A stretch of 64,000 bases of DNA from an uncultured Eggerthellaceae bacterium (GTDB taxonomy: Bacteria > Actinomycetota > Coriobacteriia > Coriobacteriales > Eggerthellaceae). How positions within the stretch are numbered: the first letter of the stretch is position 1; every line of letters begins with the position of its first letter. This document shows positions 47,237 through 55,361 of this stretch, piece by piece. The notes below the pieces were generated by a model. That model was not told where the DNA came from. It saw nothing but the letters and a program-made list of their open reading frames with translations, and searched no databases. The DNA lies in assembly GCA_905234785.1 (NCBI GenBank), contig CAJOIP010000015.1, forward strand, positions 48,909-112,908, written 5' to 3'. A program made the position numbers and the translations under genes.

Positions 47237-48712
47237 ATGACGGTCTGTTCGGAACTGTTCGAGGGAATGAAATGCACGATCATCGGCGAGGCGGCCGCCG
47301 AAGTTGGGGGGTTAGCCTATCGCAGCGACCGCGTTAAGCCCGGCGACATGTTCTTCTGCATCGTGGGCCTGAAGGTCGATGGCCACTCGTTCGCGCAGGA
47401 CGCGATCGACCGCGGAGCGAAGTTCCTCGTGGCCGAGCGGCGCCTGTACCAGGCCGACACCACCGACGTCACCGTCATTATCGTCGACGACTCGCGCAAG
47501 GCCATGGCGCATGTGGCCGCGCGTTTCTACGGCGCCCCGTCGGCCGATTTCGCGCTCGTGGGCGTGACCGGCACGAACGGGAAGACCACCACCACCTACC
47601 TGGTCGAGCAAATCGCGCGGGCGCACGGCAAGCGCACGGGCGTCATCGGCACGGTCGGCATCGAAGTTGCCGGCGTGCGCGAGAAAGCCGAGCACACCAC
47701 GCCCGAATCGCCCGACCTGCAGGCCACGTTTGCGCGCATGCGCGATGCGAAATGCGACGTCGTGGCCATGGAAGTGTCTTCGCACGCGCTCGATTTGCAG
47801 CGCACGTGGGGCACGCAGTTCGCGGTCACGGCGTTTTCCAACTTGACGCAGGACCACCTCGACTACCATCACACGTTCGAGGCCTACTTCGAGGCCAAGG
47901 CGCTGCTGTTCTCGCGCGACTACCCGGCCAAGCGCGTCATCTGCATCGACGACAAGTGGGGCCGCGAGCTTCTGCGCCGCTGCTCGGCAGCTGACGACTG
48001 GGTCATTTCGTGCGGGTTCGACCCATCGGCCCAGATTCACCCGATTTCGGTGGAATACGCCGCCGACCACACGCACGTCGAGCTCGAGGTGCGCGGACGG
48101 CGCGTGGCGTTCACCTACCCGCTCGTCGGGCGCTTCAACGTGTCGAACATCATGTGCGCGTTCGGCATCGCCAAGGCGCTCGGCTACGAGAACGAAGACA
48201 TCGCGCGTGCGCTGGAGGCCGCCCCGCAGGTGCCGGGCCGCCTCGAGCGCGTGCACGCAGGCTCGGACGGCGGCGTGTCAGTGTACGTCGACTACGCGCA
48301 CACGCCCGATGCGCTGGCGAAGGCCATCGCGTCGATCAAGGCGCTGAGCAGCGGCCGCACGATCGTCGTGTTCGGCTGCGGCGGCGACCGCGACGCCTCC
48401 AAGCGCTCGATCATGGGCGAGGCGGCGCTTTCCGCAGATTACGCGGTGGTCACGTCCGACAACCCGCGTACCGAGGACCCAGCCGCCATCATCGAGGACA
48501 TCGTCGGCGGCATGGAAAACGGCGCCGGCCGTTACGAGGTCGTGCCCGACCGCCGCGAGGCCATCGCGCGCGCCATTGCGCTGGCCGAACCGGGCGATGC
48601 GGTGTTGCTGGCAGGCAAGGGCCACGAAGATTACCAGATCATCGGCTCCGAGACGCGCCACTTCGACGACCGCGAAGTCGCCGCCGAGGAATTGGAGCGC
48701 GCGTTCGCATAG
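47237..48712 (+). CDS. murE: UDP-MurNAc-L-Ala-D-Glu:meso-diaminopimelate ligase
   Basis: This 491-residue Mur ligase adds the third residue of the stem peptide. It has YRSDRVKPGDMFFCIVGLKV in the N-terminal domain, the P-loop GVTGTNGKTTTTY, TTPESPDLQATFARM, the carbamylated-lysine region and the specificity motif DNPR (in TSDNPRTEDPAA), which indicates meso-DAP rather than lysine. The end VLLAGKGHEDYQ is typical. The ATG at 47237 has GAGGCG upstream; a GTG at 47222 overlaps ftsI. It overlaps the ftsI end closely, as expected in this operon. Confidence 0.96.
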   Translation: MTVCSELFEGMKCTIIGEAAAEVGGLAYRSDRVKPGDMFFCIVGLKVDGHSFAQDAIDRGAKFLVAERRLYQADTTDVTVIIVDDSRKAMAHVAARFYGAPSADFALVGVTGTNGKTTTTYLVEQIARAHGKRTGVIGTVGIEVAGVREKAEHTTPESPDLQATFARMRDAKCDVVAMEVSSHALDLQRTWGTQFAVTAFSNLTQDHLDYHHTFEAYFEAKALLFSRDYPAKRVICIDDKWGRELLRRCSAADDWVISCGFDPSAQIHPISVEYAADHTHVELEVRGRRVAFTYPLVGRFNVSNIMCAFGIAKALGYENEDIARALEAAPQVPGRLERVHAGSDGGVSVYVDYAHTPDALAKAIASIKALSSGRTIVVFGCGGDRDASKRSIMGEAALSADYAVVTSDNPRTEDPAAIIEDIVGGMENGAGRYEVVPDRREAIARAIALAEPGDAVLLAGKGHEDYQIIGSETRHFDDREVAAEELERAFA

Positions 48713-48714
48713 CC

Positions 48715-50256
48715 ATGAAGCTTACTGTAGAGGAAATAGTCGAAGCTGTTAATGGCGAGATAACCCCTGCAGGGGCGCGATTCAGCGCGCCCGCCGCCGA
48801 TGCGGCCGCCGTTTTCGCCACCGGCCTTTCCTGGGATTCCCGCGCGGTGCAACCGGGCGATTTGTACGTCGCCTTGCCGGGTGAGCGCGTTGACGGGCAT
48901 GACTTTGCCGCCGCCGCGGTAAAAGCGGGCGCGGTTGCCGTGCTGGGGACGCGCGAGGTTGCCGTGGACGTGCCGGTTATCGTGGCAGCCGACGCCATGC
49001 AGGCCGTCGCCGATCTGGCTGCGTATTGGCGCAGCCGCCTGAAAGGCACGGTCATCGGCCTGACGGGCTCCACCGGCAAGACCACCACGAAGAACCTCGT
49101 GCGCGACGTGCTGTCGCGTGCGGGAACGGTCGTCGCCACCAAGGCCAACCAGAACAACGAGCTCGGCGTGCCCGCCACGCTGCTTTCCGCCGACGAGGAC
49201 ACCGATTTCATCGTCGTGGAAATGGGCATGCGCGGCCTCGGGCAAATCGAGGCGTTATGCGAGGTTGCACACCCCGATTGGGGGCTCGTCACCAATGTCG
49301 GCGAAAGCCACATCGAGCTGCTCGGCAGCCGCGAGAACATAGCCCGCGCAAAAGCCGAGCTTCTGGCGGCGCTGCCTGAAGGCGGCATCGCATTTGTGAA
49401 CGCCGCTGACGAGCTTTTTGATAAGCTGCTTGTTTTTTCTGGTCTGGAATCACGCAGTGTTCAGGTTGTGTTTTTCGACGGCGGCGGTTTTCGTAGGGGC
49501 GCACTCCGTGCGCCCGCCGGCGAAGCCGGCACGAAGCAAGTCGAGTTGGGTTCCGAATCTGAGCGCCCTTCGGGCGCGGGCGCACGGAGTGCGCCCCTAC
49601 GGGAAAACCTTGCAAATCTCGCATCTGTCTGGGCTCAAAATGCTGTGCTCGATGCCGAGGGCTGCCCGTCGTTTGACCTGTGCGCTGACGGCCAATCCGT
49701 TAAGGTGAAGCTGGCCCTGCGCGGCATGCACAACGTTTCCAACGCGTGCTCCGCCGCCGCAGTCGGCCTGGCCGCCGGCCTCACCCTTTCCCAATGCGCC
49801 GAGGCGCTTGCGGCCGCGCAGCCCGAGAAGGGCCGCCAGCAGGTGCTTCACACGGCGCAGGGCGTCACCGTCGTCGACGATTCGTACAACGCGAACCCCG
49901 ATTCCATGCGCGCGTCGCTCAGCACGTTCGCCGCGCTCGAAGTGCCCGGGCGCCACATCGCGGTGCTCGGCGACATGGGCGAGCTCGGCACGTTCGCGCG
50001 CGAATGCCATGAGCGCGTGGGCGCCATGGCGGGCGAGGCGGGCCTTGACTTGCTCATCTGCATAGGCGAGCTGTCCGAGCACATTGCGCTCGCGGCAACC
50101 GACGCCGGCATGCCCGATTCGGCCGTGCGCCACCTGTCATCGGTCGACACGGCCATAAAGGAATTGAAATCCCTCGTCGAACCCGGCGACGCGGTGCTCG
50201 TGAAGGCGTCGCATTTCATGGAGTTCGACCGTATCGTGGAAGGGCTGGTGGGCTAG
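48715..50256 (+). CDS. murF: UDP-MurNAc-tripeptide:D-Ala-D-Ala ligase, with repeat B inserted
   Basis: This 513-residue Mur ligase joins D-Ala-D-Ala to the tripeptide. Motifs: DSRAVQPGDLYVALPGERVD, the P-loop GLTGSTGKTTTKNLVRD, KANQNNELGVPATLL, MGMRGLGQIEAL, and the C-terminal DDSYNANPDSMRASL. Family length is about 450. The excess comes largely from a complete copy of repeat B read in frame (residues about 258-298, RRGALRAPAGEAG... to ...GARSAPLRE) between the central domain and the NVSNACSAAAVGL segment. A shorter repeat-like block (ITPAGARFSAPAADA) also lies in the N-terminal region. All catalytic motifs are intact, so the enzyme probably tolerates the loop. Confidence 0.95.
   Translation: MKLTVEEIVEAVNGEITPAGARFSAPAADAAAVFATGLSWDSRAVQPGDLYVALPGERVDGHDFAAAAVKAGAVAVLGTREVAVDVPVIVAADAMQAVADLAAYWRSRLKGTVIGLTGSTGKTTTKNLVRDVLSRAGTVVATKANQNNELGVPATLLSADEDTDFIVVEMGMRGLGQIEALCEVAHPDWGLVTNVGESHIELLGSRENIARAKAELLAALPEGGIAFVNAADELFDKLLVFSGLESRSVQVVFFDGGGFRRGALRAPAGEAGTKQVELGSESERPSGAGARSAPLRENLANLASVWAQNAVLDAEGCPSFDLCADGQSVKVKLALRGMHNVSNACSAAAVGLAAGLTLSQCAEALAAAQPEKGRQQVLHTAQGVTVVDDSYNANPDSMRASLSTFAALEVPGRHIAVLGDMGELGTFARECHERVGAMAGEAGLDLLICIGELSEHIALAATDAGMPDSAVRHLSSVDTAIKELKSLVEPGDAVLVKASHFMEFDRIVEGLVG
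49487..49608. repeat. Palindromic repeat family B, copy 3, inside murF
   Basis: Full-length copy: left arm at 49487-49516, right arm at 49577-49608, about 60 bases between, arm core GTAGGGGCGCACTCCGTGCG as at 40097. It lies wholly in the murF reading frame and contains no in-frame stop. Confidence 0.92.
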
Positions 50257-51308
50257 TGCTCTCTCCGCTGTTCTCGCAATACCCGACGTTTCTCGTGTTC
50301 ATGGCCGTGTTCGTGGCCACGGCGCTCACCATGCTGTTCATGCCCGCGTGGATTCGCTTCCTGAAGTCGAGCCACATCGGCCAGCAGGTGCGCGACGACG
50401 GCCCCGAAACGCATCTCGTGAAACAGGGCACGCCCACGATGGGCGGCGTCATCATGCTCATCGCGCTGGTGGCGACGGTGCTGATCAACGGCCTGCCGAA
50501 TCCCGAGACGTACGTGCTGCTCTGCGCCATCCTGCTGACCGGTGCGTTGGGCTTGTTCGACGACGCGTCGAAGGTCATCCACGAACGTTCGCTCGGCCTG
50601 ACGCCGCGCGGCAAGCTCATCGGGCAGTTCGCCATCGCCACCGTGTTCGCGGTGCTCGCGGTGAACTGGTTCTACGTGCAGCCCACGGTCGAGATTCCCT
50701 TCATCGCGACCATCGACCTCGGCATCCTCTACACCGTCATCCCGGTGGGCGAGGGCGCCATCTACCTGCCGTGGCTCTACATCGTGTTCGTCGACATCCT
50801 GCTTGTGGGCATGTGCAACGCCGTGAACCTCACCGACGGCCTCGACGGCCTGGCGGCGGGCACGGTGATGGTGGTCATGCTCGTCATGGCGGCCATCGCG
50901 TTTCGGTCGAACATGCTCGAGCCCGCCATCGTGGCCGCTGCGCTTGCCGGCACGTGCATCGGGTTCCTCTGGTTCAACTCGTATCCGGCCGACATCTTCA
51001 TGGGCGACACCGGCTCGCTCGCGCTCGGCATGGGCTTGGGCTGCCTGGCCGTGCTCACCAAGACCGAGTTCGTCGTCATCATCATCGGCGGCCTGTTCGT
51101 GGCTGAGGCGATTTCGGTGATCATCCAGGTCATGCACTTCAAGCGCACGGGCAAGCGCGTGTTCCTCATGGCGCCGCTTCACCACCATTTCGAGAAGAAG
51201 GGATGGTCGGAGACGAAGGTCGTCATCCGCTTCTGGATCATCTCGGGCGTGTGCGCAGCCCTCGGGTTCTCGCTCTACTTCGCCGCCGGCGTGCTGGGGG
51301 TCGCCTAA
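50256..51308 (+). CDS. mraY: Phospho-N-acetylmuramoyl-pentapeptide transferase
   Basis: This 350-residue membrane enzyme transfers phospho-MurNAc-pentapeptide to undecaprenyl phosphate, making lipid I. It has about ten hydrophobic segments and the family signatures GTPTMGGVIMLIALV, LFDDASKVIHERSLGLTP (Asp pair), NAVNLTDGLDGLAAGT and FMGDTGSLALG, ending with HHHFEKKGWSETKVV. The GTG start overlaps the last base of the murF stop codon. Confidence 0.97.
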   Translation: MLSPLFSQYPTFLVFMAVFVATALTMLFMPAWIRFLKSSHIGQQVRDDGPETHLVKQGTPTMGGVIMLIALVATVLINGLPNPETYVLLCAILLTGALGLFDDASKVIHERSLGLTPRGKLIGQFAIATVFAVLAVNWFYVQPTVEIPFIATIDLGILYTVIPVGEGAIYLPWLYIVFVDILLVGMCNAVNLTDGLDGLAAGTVMVVMLVMAAIAFRSNMLEPAIVAAALAGTCIGFLWFNSYPADIFMGDTGSLALGMGLGCLAVLTKTEFVVIIIGGLFVAEAISVIIQVMHFKRTGKRVFLMAPLHHHFEKKGWSETKVVIRFWIISGVCAALGFSLYFAAGVLGVA

Positions 51309-51309
51309 C

Positions 51310-52878
51310 ATGCGCGGCGCCGAGCATATCGGAAACGTCCTCGTCTTGGGCTTGGGCAAATCGGGGAAGTCGGCTGCGCGGTACTGCGCCGACCTGCTGG
51401 GCACGCGCGTCGATTCGCTGTTCATCGCCGCCGGCGCGCGCACCGACGACTCGGTTGCGTTCGTGGAATCGTTGGCAGAGGAAATCGGCCGCATTTGTCA
51501 TCCTGAGCGGAGCGCGCAGCGCGGAGTCGAAGGATCTCCGCGAAGCGACGCCACGTTCTCCTACGCCTTCGGCGACGATGCGTTGGAAGGCGACGTCGGT
51601 CACTTCGACGTGTGCATCGCGAGCCCCGGCATCCCGTTCTGGCACGAGTTGTACGTGCGAGGCGCGGAACTATCCGACGAGCTGATCAGCGAAGTCGAGT
51701 TCGCCTGGCGTGAAAGCGACGAAGACAGCACCTGGGTGGCCATCACCGGCACGAACGGGAAAACGACGACGACTTCGCTTGCGGCGCACCTGCTGCGCGA
51801 GTGCGGGTTCGCGGCTGATGCCGTGGGTAACATCGGCGACGTGTGCCTCGACGCCGTTGCCGCTGGCAAGACGCAGGTCTACGTGGCCGAGGTCTCTTCC
51901 TACCAGCTGTATTCCACCATTCGGTTCGCGCCCGACGTGGCCGTGCTGCTGAACATCACGCCCGACCACATCCACTGGCACCAAACCCTGGAAGCCTACG
52001 CCGAAGCCAAGTTCAAGGTTTTTGCAGGAATGATGCACGGGAGGGGAGCTTCTGCATCTCAAAATGATGCAGAAGCTCCCCTCCCGTGCATCATCCTTGA
52101 CGCGACGAACGACGTTGTGCGCGCGAAGGTGCGCGAGATGCGCGCGGCCGGGCGCGACGACTACATTCCCATGGGCACGGCCGACGGCATTCACGGCGAC
52201 ATGCGCGCGAAGTGCGGCGCGGCGAACGCGGCGTTCCTCGACGATGACGACATGCTGCATGTGGCATTCGGCGGGGAAGAGCACGTGCTGGGCGCAGCTT
52301 CCGACCTGCAGATAAAAGGCGAGCACAACGCATCGAACGCGCTGGCGGCTGCCGCAGTGGCCGTGGCGCTTGGCGCCGACGACGCTGCCATAGCCAATGC
52401 GCTTGCCAGCTTCAAGCCGCTCGTGCACCGCATCGAGCCGTGCGGTTCGGTTGCCGGCGTCGAGTGCTACAACGATTCCAAGGCCACTAACGTCGATGCC
52501 ACGTTGAAGGCGCTGCAGGCGTTTCCCGGCAAGCGCGTCGTCATCATGCTGGGCGGCGACGACAAGGGCACCGACCTTTCCGAGCTCGTCGCGGCGACGC
52601 ACGAGCATGCGGGCGCGGCCGTGTGCTACGGCGAAGGCGGTCCGCGGTTCGCCCAGGCGTTCGCAGATGCGGCGGCCAATGCGCCCGAAAGCTTCGCCTG
52701 CCTTACCGCCGAGCATATGGAAGACGCGTTCGACACGGCGCTTTCCACCGCGCGCGAAGGCGACGTGGTGCTCCTTTCGCCGGCGTGCGCGTCGTTTGAC
52801 GAGTTTCGCTCGTTCGAGCACCGCGGCGACGTGTTCAAGCAGCTCGTGGCCGCGCGCGCGGAAGCGCAGGGCGCGTAA
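51310..52878 (+). CDS. murD: UDP-MurNAc-L-Ala:D-Glu ligase, with two repeat insertions
   Basis: This 522-residue Mur ligase adds D-glutamate. Motifs: VLVLGLGKSGKSAARYC at the start, the P-loop AITGTNGKTTTTSLAAH, NIGDVCLDAV, LNITPDHIHWHQTLEAYAEA, NDSKATNVDATLKAL and LLSPACASFDEF. Family length is about 450. Two palindromic repeats account for much of the excess: a family C copy at residues about 63-79 (CHPERSAQRGVEGSPRSDA) and a family A copy at about 241-262 (MMHGRGASASQNDAEAPLPC). Both keep the frame and fall in loops between conserved blocks. The ATG follows the mraY stop by one base. Confidence 0.95.
   Translation: MRGAEHIGNVLVLGLGKSGKSAARYCADLLGTRVDSLFIAAGARTDDSVAFVESLAEEIGRICHPERSAQRGVEGSPRSDATFSYAFGDDALEGDVGHFDVCIASPGIPFWHELYVRGAELSDELISEVEFAWRESDEDSTWVAITGTNGKTTTTSLAAHLLRECGFAADAVGNIGDVCLDAVAAGKTQVYVAEVSSYQLYSTIRFAPDVAVLLNITPDHIHWHQTLEAYAEAKFKVFAGMMHGRGASASQNDAEAPLPCIILDATNDVVRAKVREMRAAGRDDYIPMGTADGIHGDMRAKCGAANAAFLDDDDMLHVAFGGEEHVLGAASDLQIKGEHNASNALAAAAVAVALGADDAAIANALASFKPLVHRIEPCGSVAGVECYNDSKATNVDATLKALQAFPGKRVVIMLGGDDKGTDLSELVAATHEHAGAAVCYGEGGPRFAQAFADAAANAPESFACLTAEHMEDAFDTALSTAREGDVVLLSPACASFDEFRSFEHRGDVFKQLVAARAEAQGA
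51496..51547. repeat. Repeat family C copy inside murD
   Basis: TGTCATCCTGAGCGGAGCGC to GGATCTCCGCGAAGCG: a complete 52-base copy, read in frame in murD. Confidence 0.92.
52030..52094. repeat. Palindromic repeat family A, copy 2, inside murD
   Basis: Perfect 29-base arms (52030-52058 and 52066-52094), core GCACGGGAGGGGAGCTTCTG, enclose seven bases. The palindrome is read in frame in murD. Confidence 0.92.
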
Positions 52879-52881
52879 CCC

Positions 52882-54072
52882 ATGGCCCGCGAGCGCACAT
52901 CACGCCCCGTTCCCGCACCTGACGCGAACGGCCCCAGGCTTGTATTGCTGCTGGTCGTGCTGGGCCTGACGCTGCTCGGCTTCGTCATGATCTACTCGGC
53001 CTCTTCCATTTCGGCCATCACCGAAGAGGGGAACCAGGTCAGCTACCTCACCGACCAGCTCGTGTTCGCGGTCATCGGCGTCGTGGCGGCATTCGTTCTT
53101 TGGAAAGTCATCCCGTATCACGTCTGGGCAGGCCCCGCCGTGTGGGTCGTCTGGGGCATTGCGGTCGTGTTGCTGCTGCTCACGGCGCTGCTCGGCTTAA
53201 CGGCGCTCGGCGCGCAGCGATGGCTTCTGCTCGGACCCATCAGCTTGCAGCCGTCCGAGTTCGTGAAGATCGCGCTCATCCTCATGGCCGCCCGCCTGTT
53301 TTCCGACCTGCGCGCCGGCGCGGTCGACATGCAGACGTTCATCGTGCAGGTGATCGTGCTGGTCATCGCGCCGACGGGTTTCCTCTTCATCACGCAGTCC
53401 GACCTGGGCACGACGGCCATCATCGCCGTGGGCATCCTGGCGGTCATGTGGCTTGGCGAGGTGCCGCTGCGCACCATGCTCATCACGATTGCGGCGCTCG
53501 TGGTGTTCGCCGCGATCGCCGTGTTCGGGTCGTCGTACCGCGGCGACCGCTTCCTGTACCTGAACCCGTGGAACGACGGTCAAGGCGGTCAGGGCGCGGG
53601 TTACCAGATCATCCACTCGTACTACGCGTTCGCCGAGGGCGGCATCTTCGGGACGGGACTTGGAAACTCGCGCGAGAAGTACCTGTACCTGCCCGAGTCC
53701 GAGACCGACTTCATCTTTGCGATTATCGGCGAGGAGCTGGGGCTGATCGGCGTCTTGCTGGTCATCGCCGCGTTTTTGGTGTTGCTGTGGGCGGGCCTGC
53801 GCATCGCGCGCGCCGCAACCGACGACTTCGGCGCTATGATCGCCGGCGCGCTGACCATCATGCTGGTGTTCCAGGCGTTTTTGAACATCGGCTGCGCCAT
53901 CGGCGTGTTCCCGACCACGGGCAAGCCGCTGCCGTTCATTTCGTCGGGCGGCTCGTCGCTGATCGCGTCGTTCATGATGGTCGGCATCATCATGGCCGTG
54001 TCCGAGGACTCCGGACAAGACGTCTTCGAGCGCCGCCGCGAGAACCTGCGCGTCGTGCGGAGGGCAGACTGA
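52882..54072 (+). CDS. ftsW: Septal peptidoglycan polymerase FtsW
   Basis: This 396-residue SEDS protein has ten hydrophobic segments with FVMIYSASSISAITEEGN near the start, GAQRWLLLGPISLQPSEFVK (the conserved Gln-Pro-Ser-Glu), QSDLGTTAI, GTGLGNSREKYLYLPESETD and the C-terminal PTTGKPLPFISSGGSS. It polymerises lipid II at the septum with FtsI. The ATG follows the murD stop by three bases. RodA would share the fold, but position in the cluster supports FtsW. Confidence 0.95.
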   Translation: MARERTSRPVPAPDANGPRLVLLLVVLGLTLLGFVMIYSASSISAITEEGNQVSYLTDQLVFAVIGVVAAFVLWKVIPYHVWAGPAVWVVWGIAVVLLLLTALLGLTALGAQRWLLLGPISLQPSEFVKIALILMAARLFSDLRAGAVDMQTFIVQVIVLVIAPTGFLFITQSDLGTTAIIAVGILAVMWLGEVPLRTMLITIAALVVFAAIAVFGSSYRGDRFLYLNPWNDGQGGQGAGYQIIHSYYAFAEGGIFGTGLGNSREKYLYLPESETDFIFAIIGEELGLIGVLLVIAAFLVLLWAGLRIARAATDDFGAMIAGALTIMLVFQAFLNIGCAIGVFPTTGKPLPFISSGGSSLIASFMMVGIIMAVSEDSGQDVFERRRENLRVVRRAD

Positions 54073-54136
54073 TCGCTCGCCGCCGCTTCGGCCGGGGCCG
54101 GGGCAGCGGCTTGCGATCGAGATAGTAGGAGGACAG

Positions 54137-55225
54137 ATGCTCGTTGTGCTTTCAGGCGGGGGGACCGCCGGTCACATCAACCCGGCTATTGCGACGGCCG
54201 AGGCGCTGCGTGCACGCGGCGTCGACGTGCGCTTCGCCGGGCGGCCTGTCGGCAACGAGAAGGAATGGGTCACGGCGGCGGGCATCCCCTTCACGCCGTT
54301 CGAGGCGGAAGGCTTCCACCGCGGGCACCCGACAACGCTCGTGAAGGGCCTGGCCATCGACGCGAAGAGCACCAAGCGCGCCAAGCAGTGGTTTTCCGAG
54401 ATCAAACCCGACGCGGTCGTGGGTTTCGGCGGGTACGTCTCCATTCCCGTCGGCCGCGCGGCGGCGCAGATGGGCATCCCGCTGGTCATTCACGAGCAGA
54501 ACTCGGTCATGGGCTGGACGAACCGCTACCTGTCGGGCAAGGCGCGCGCGGTGTGCCTGACCTACGAGCATGCGAAAGCCGGCGTGAAGGACGCGTCGAA
54601 GGTCGTGCTGACCGGCTGCCCCGTGCGCGAGTCGGTGTTCTTCACGACGCGGGAAGAGGGGCGCGACCTGCTGGGCATCCCCGACGATGCGCGCATGCTG
54701 CTCGTGACGGGCGGAAGCAACGGCGCCCGGCATCTGAACCAGGCGATGTGCGCCATGAAAGACGAGCTCCTGTCGCGCGAGGACCTGCGCATCGTGCACG
54801 TCACGGGGCCGAAAGAGCTCGATTCCGTCATCGACGCGCTGGCGCTCACGCCCGAAGAGCAGAAGCGCTGGCGCCTGCTCGGATACACGAACGACATGCC
54901 CGCCTGCATGGCCGCGGCCGATGCCATCGTGTCGCGCGCCGGCGCCTCGTCGCTCGCGGAGATTTCCGCCCGCGCGATTCCCGCCGTGCTGGTGCCGTTC
55001 CCGTTCGCAGCCGAAGACCACCAGACCACGAACGCCCGCGCGTACGTGGAGGCCGGTTGCGCCCACATGATCGCCGACGACCAGGTGGAAACCCCCGAGT
55101 TCGCGCGCTTGGTGTGCGAGCTCATCGACGACGCCTCCGTGCGTGCCGCCATGGCCGATGCCGCCCGCGCCCAAAACACCGCCAACGCCGCCACCGCCGT
55201 CGCCGACGTCGTCCTCAGCCTGTAA
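54137..55225 (+). CDS. murG: UDP-GlcNAc:lipid I N-acetylglucosaminyltransferase
   Basis: This 362-residue GT-B glycosyltransferase makes lipid II from lipid I. Motifs: LVVLSGGGTAGHINPAIATA (Gly-rich loop 1), GFGGYVSIPVGRAA and HEQNSVMGWTN (acceptor side), VTGGSNGARHLNQ (loop 3), and the donor region SRAGASSLAEI followed by PFPFAAEDHQTTNA. Length is normal. AGTAGGAGGACAG precedes the ATG. A hairpin of family D follows the stop codon, so transcription may partly end here before murC. Confidence 0.97.
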   Translation: MLVVLSGGGTAGHINPAIATAEALRARGVDVRFAGRPVGNEKEWVTAAGIPFTPFEAEGFHRGHPTTLVKGLAIDAKSTKRAKQWFSEIKPDAVVGFGGYVSIPVGRAAAQMGIPLVIHEQNSVMGWTNRYLSGKARAVCLTYEHAKAGVKDASKVVLTGCPVRESVFFTTREEGRDLLGIPDDARMLLVTGGSNGARHLNQAMCAMKDELLSREDLRIVHVTGPKELDSVIDALALTPEEQKRWRLLGYTNDMPACMAAADAIVSRAGASSLAEISARAIPAVLVPFPFAAEDHQTTNARAYVEAGCAHMIADDQVETPEFARLVCELIDDASVRAAMADAARAQNTANAATAVADVVLSL

Positions 55226-55233
55226 CCAGTTTC

Positions 55234-55264
55234 TCATCCAAACGGCCTAAGGCTGTTTGGATGA
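55234..55264. repeat. Hairpin repeat family D, copy 2
   Basis: This is the exact reverse complement of 4078-4108, a 31-base hairpin. It follows murG and precedes murC by about 100 bases. Confidence 0.8.
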
Positions 55265-55361
55265 GTTGCGGCGTCGGCTTCCGCATAATATGTGCCTATT
55301 GGCGCATGGGCGGCGTTCTCACTCTATAATCGTTCCAACACGACGAGACCAGGGACGGCTT

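Noticed and set aside
48010..48714. Long N-terminal extension of murF
   Set aside because: It is the out-of-frame reading of murE. The ATG at 48715 starts the recognisable MurF N-terminus directly after the murE stop.
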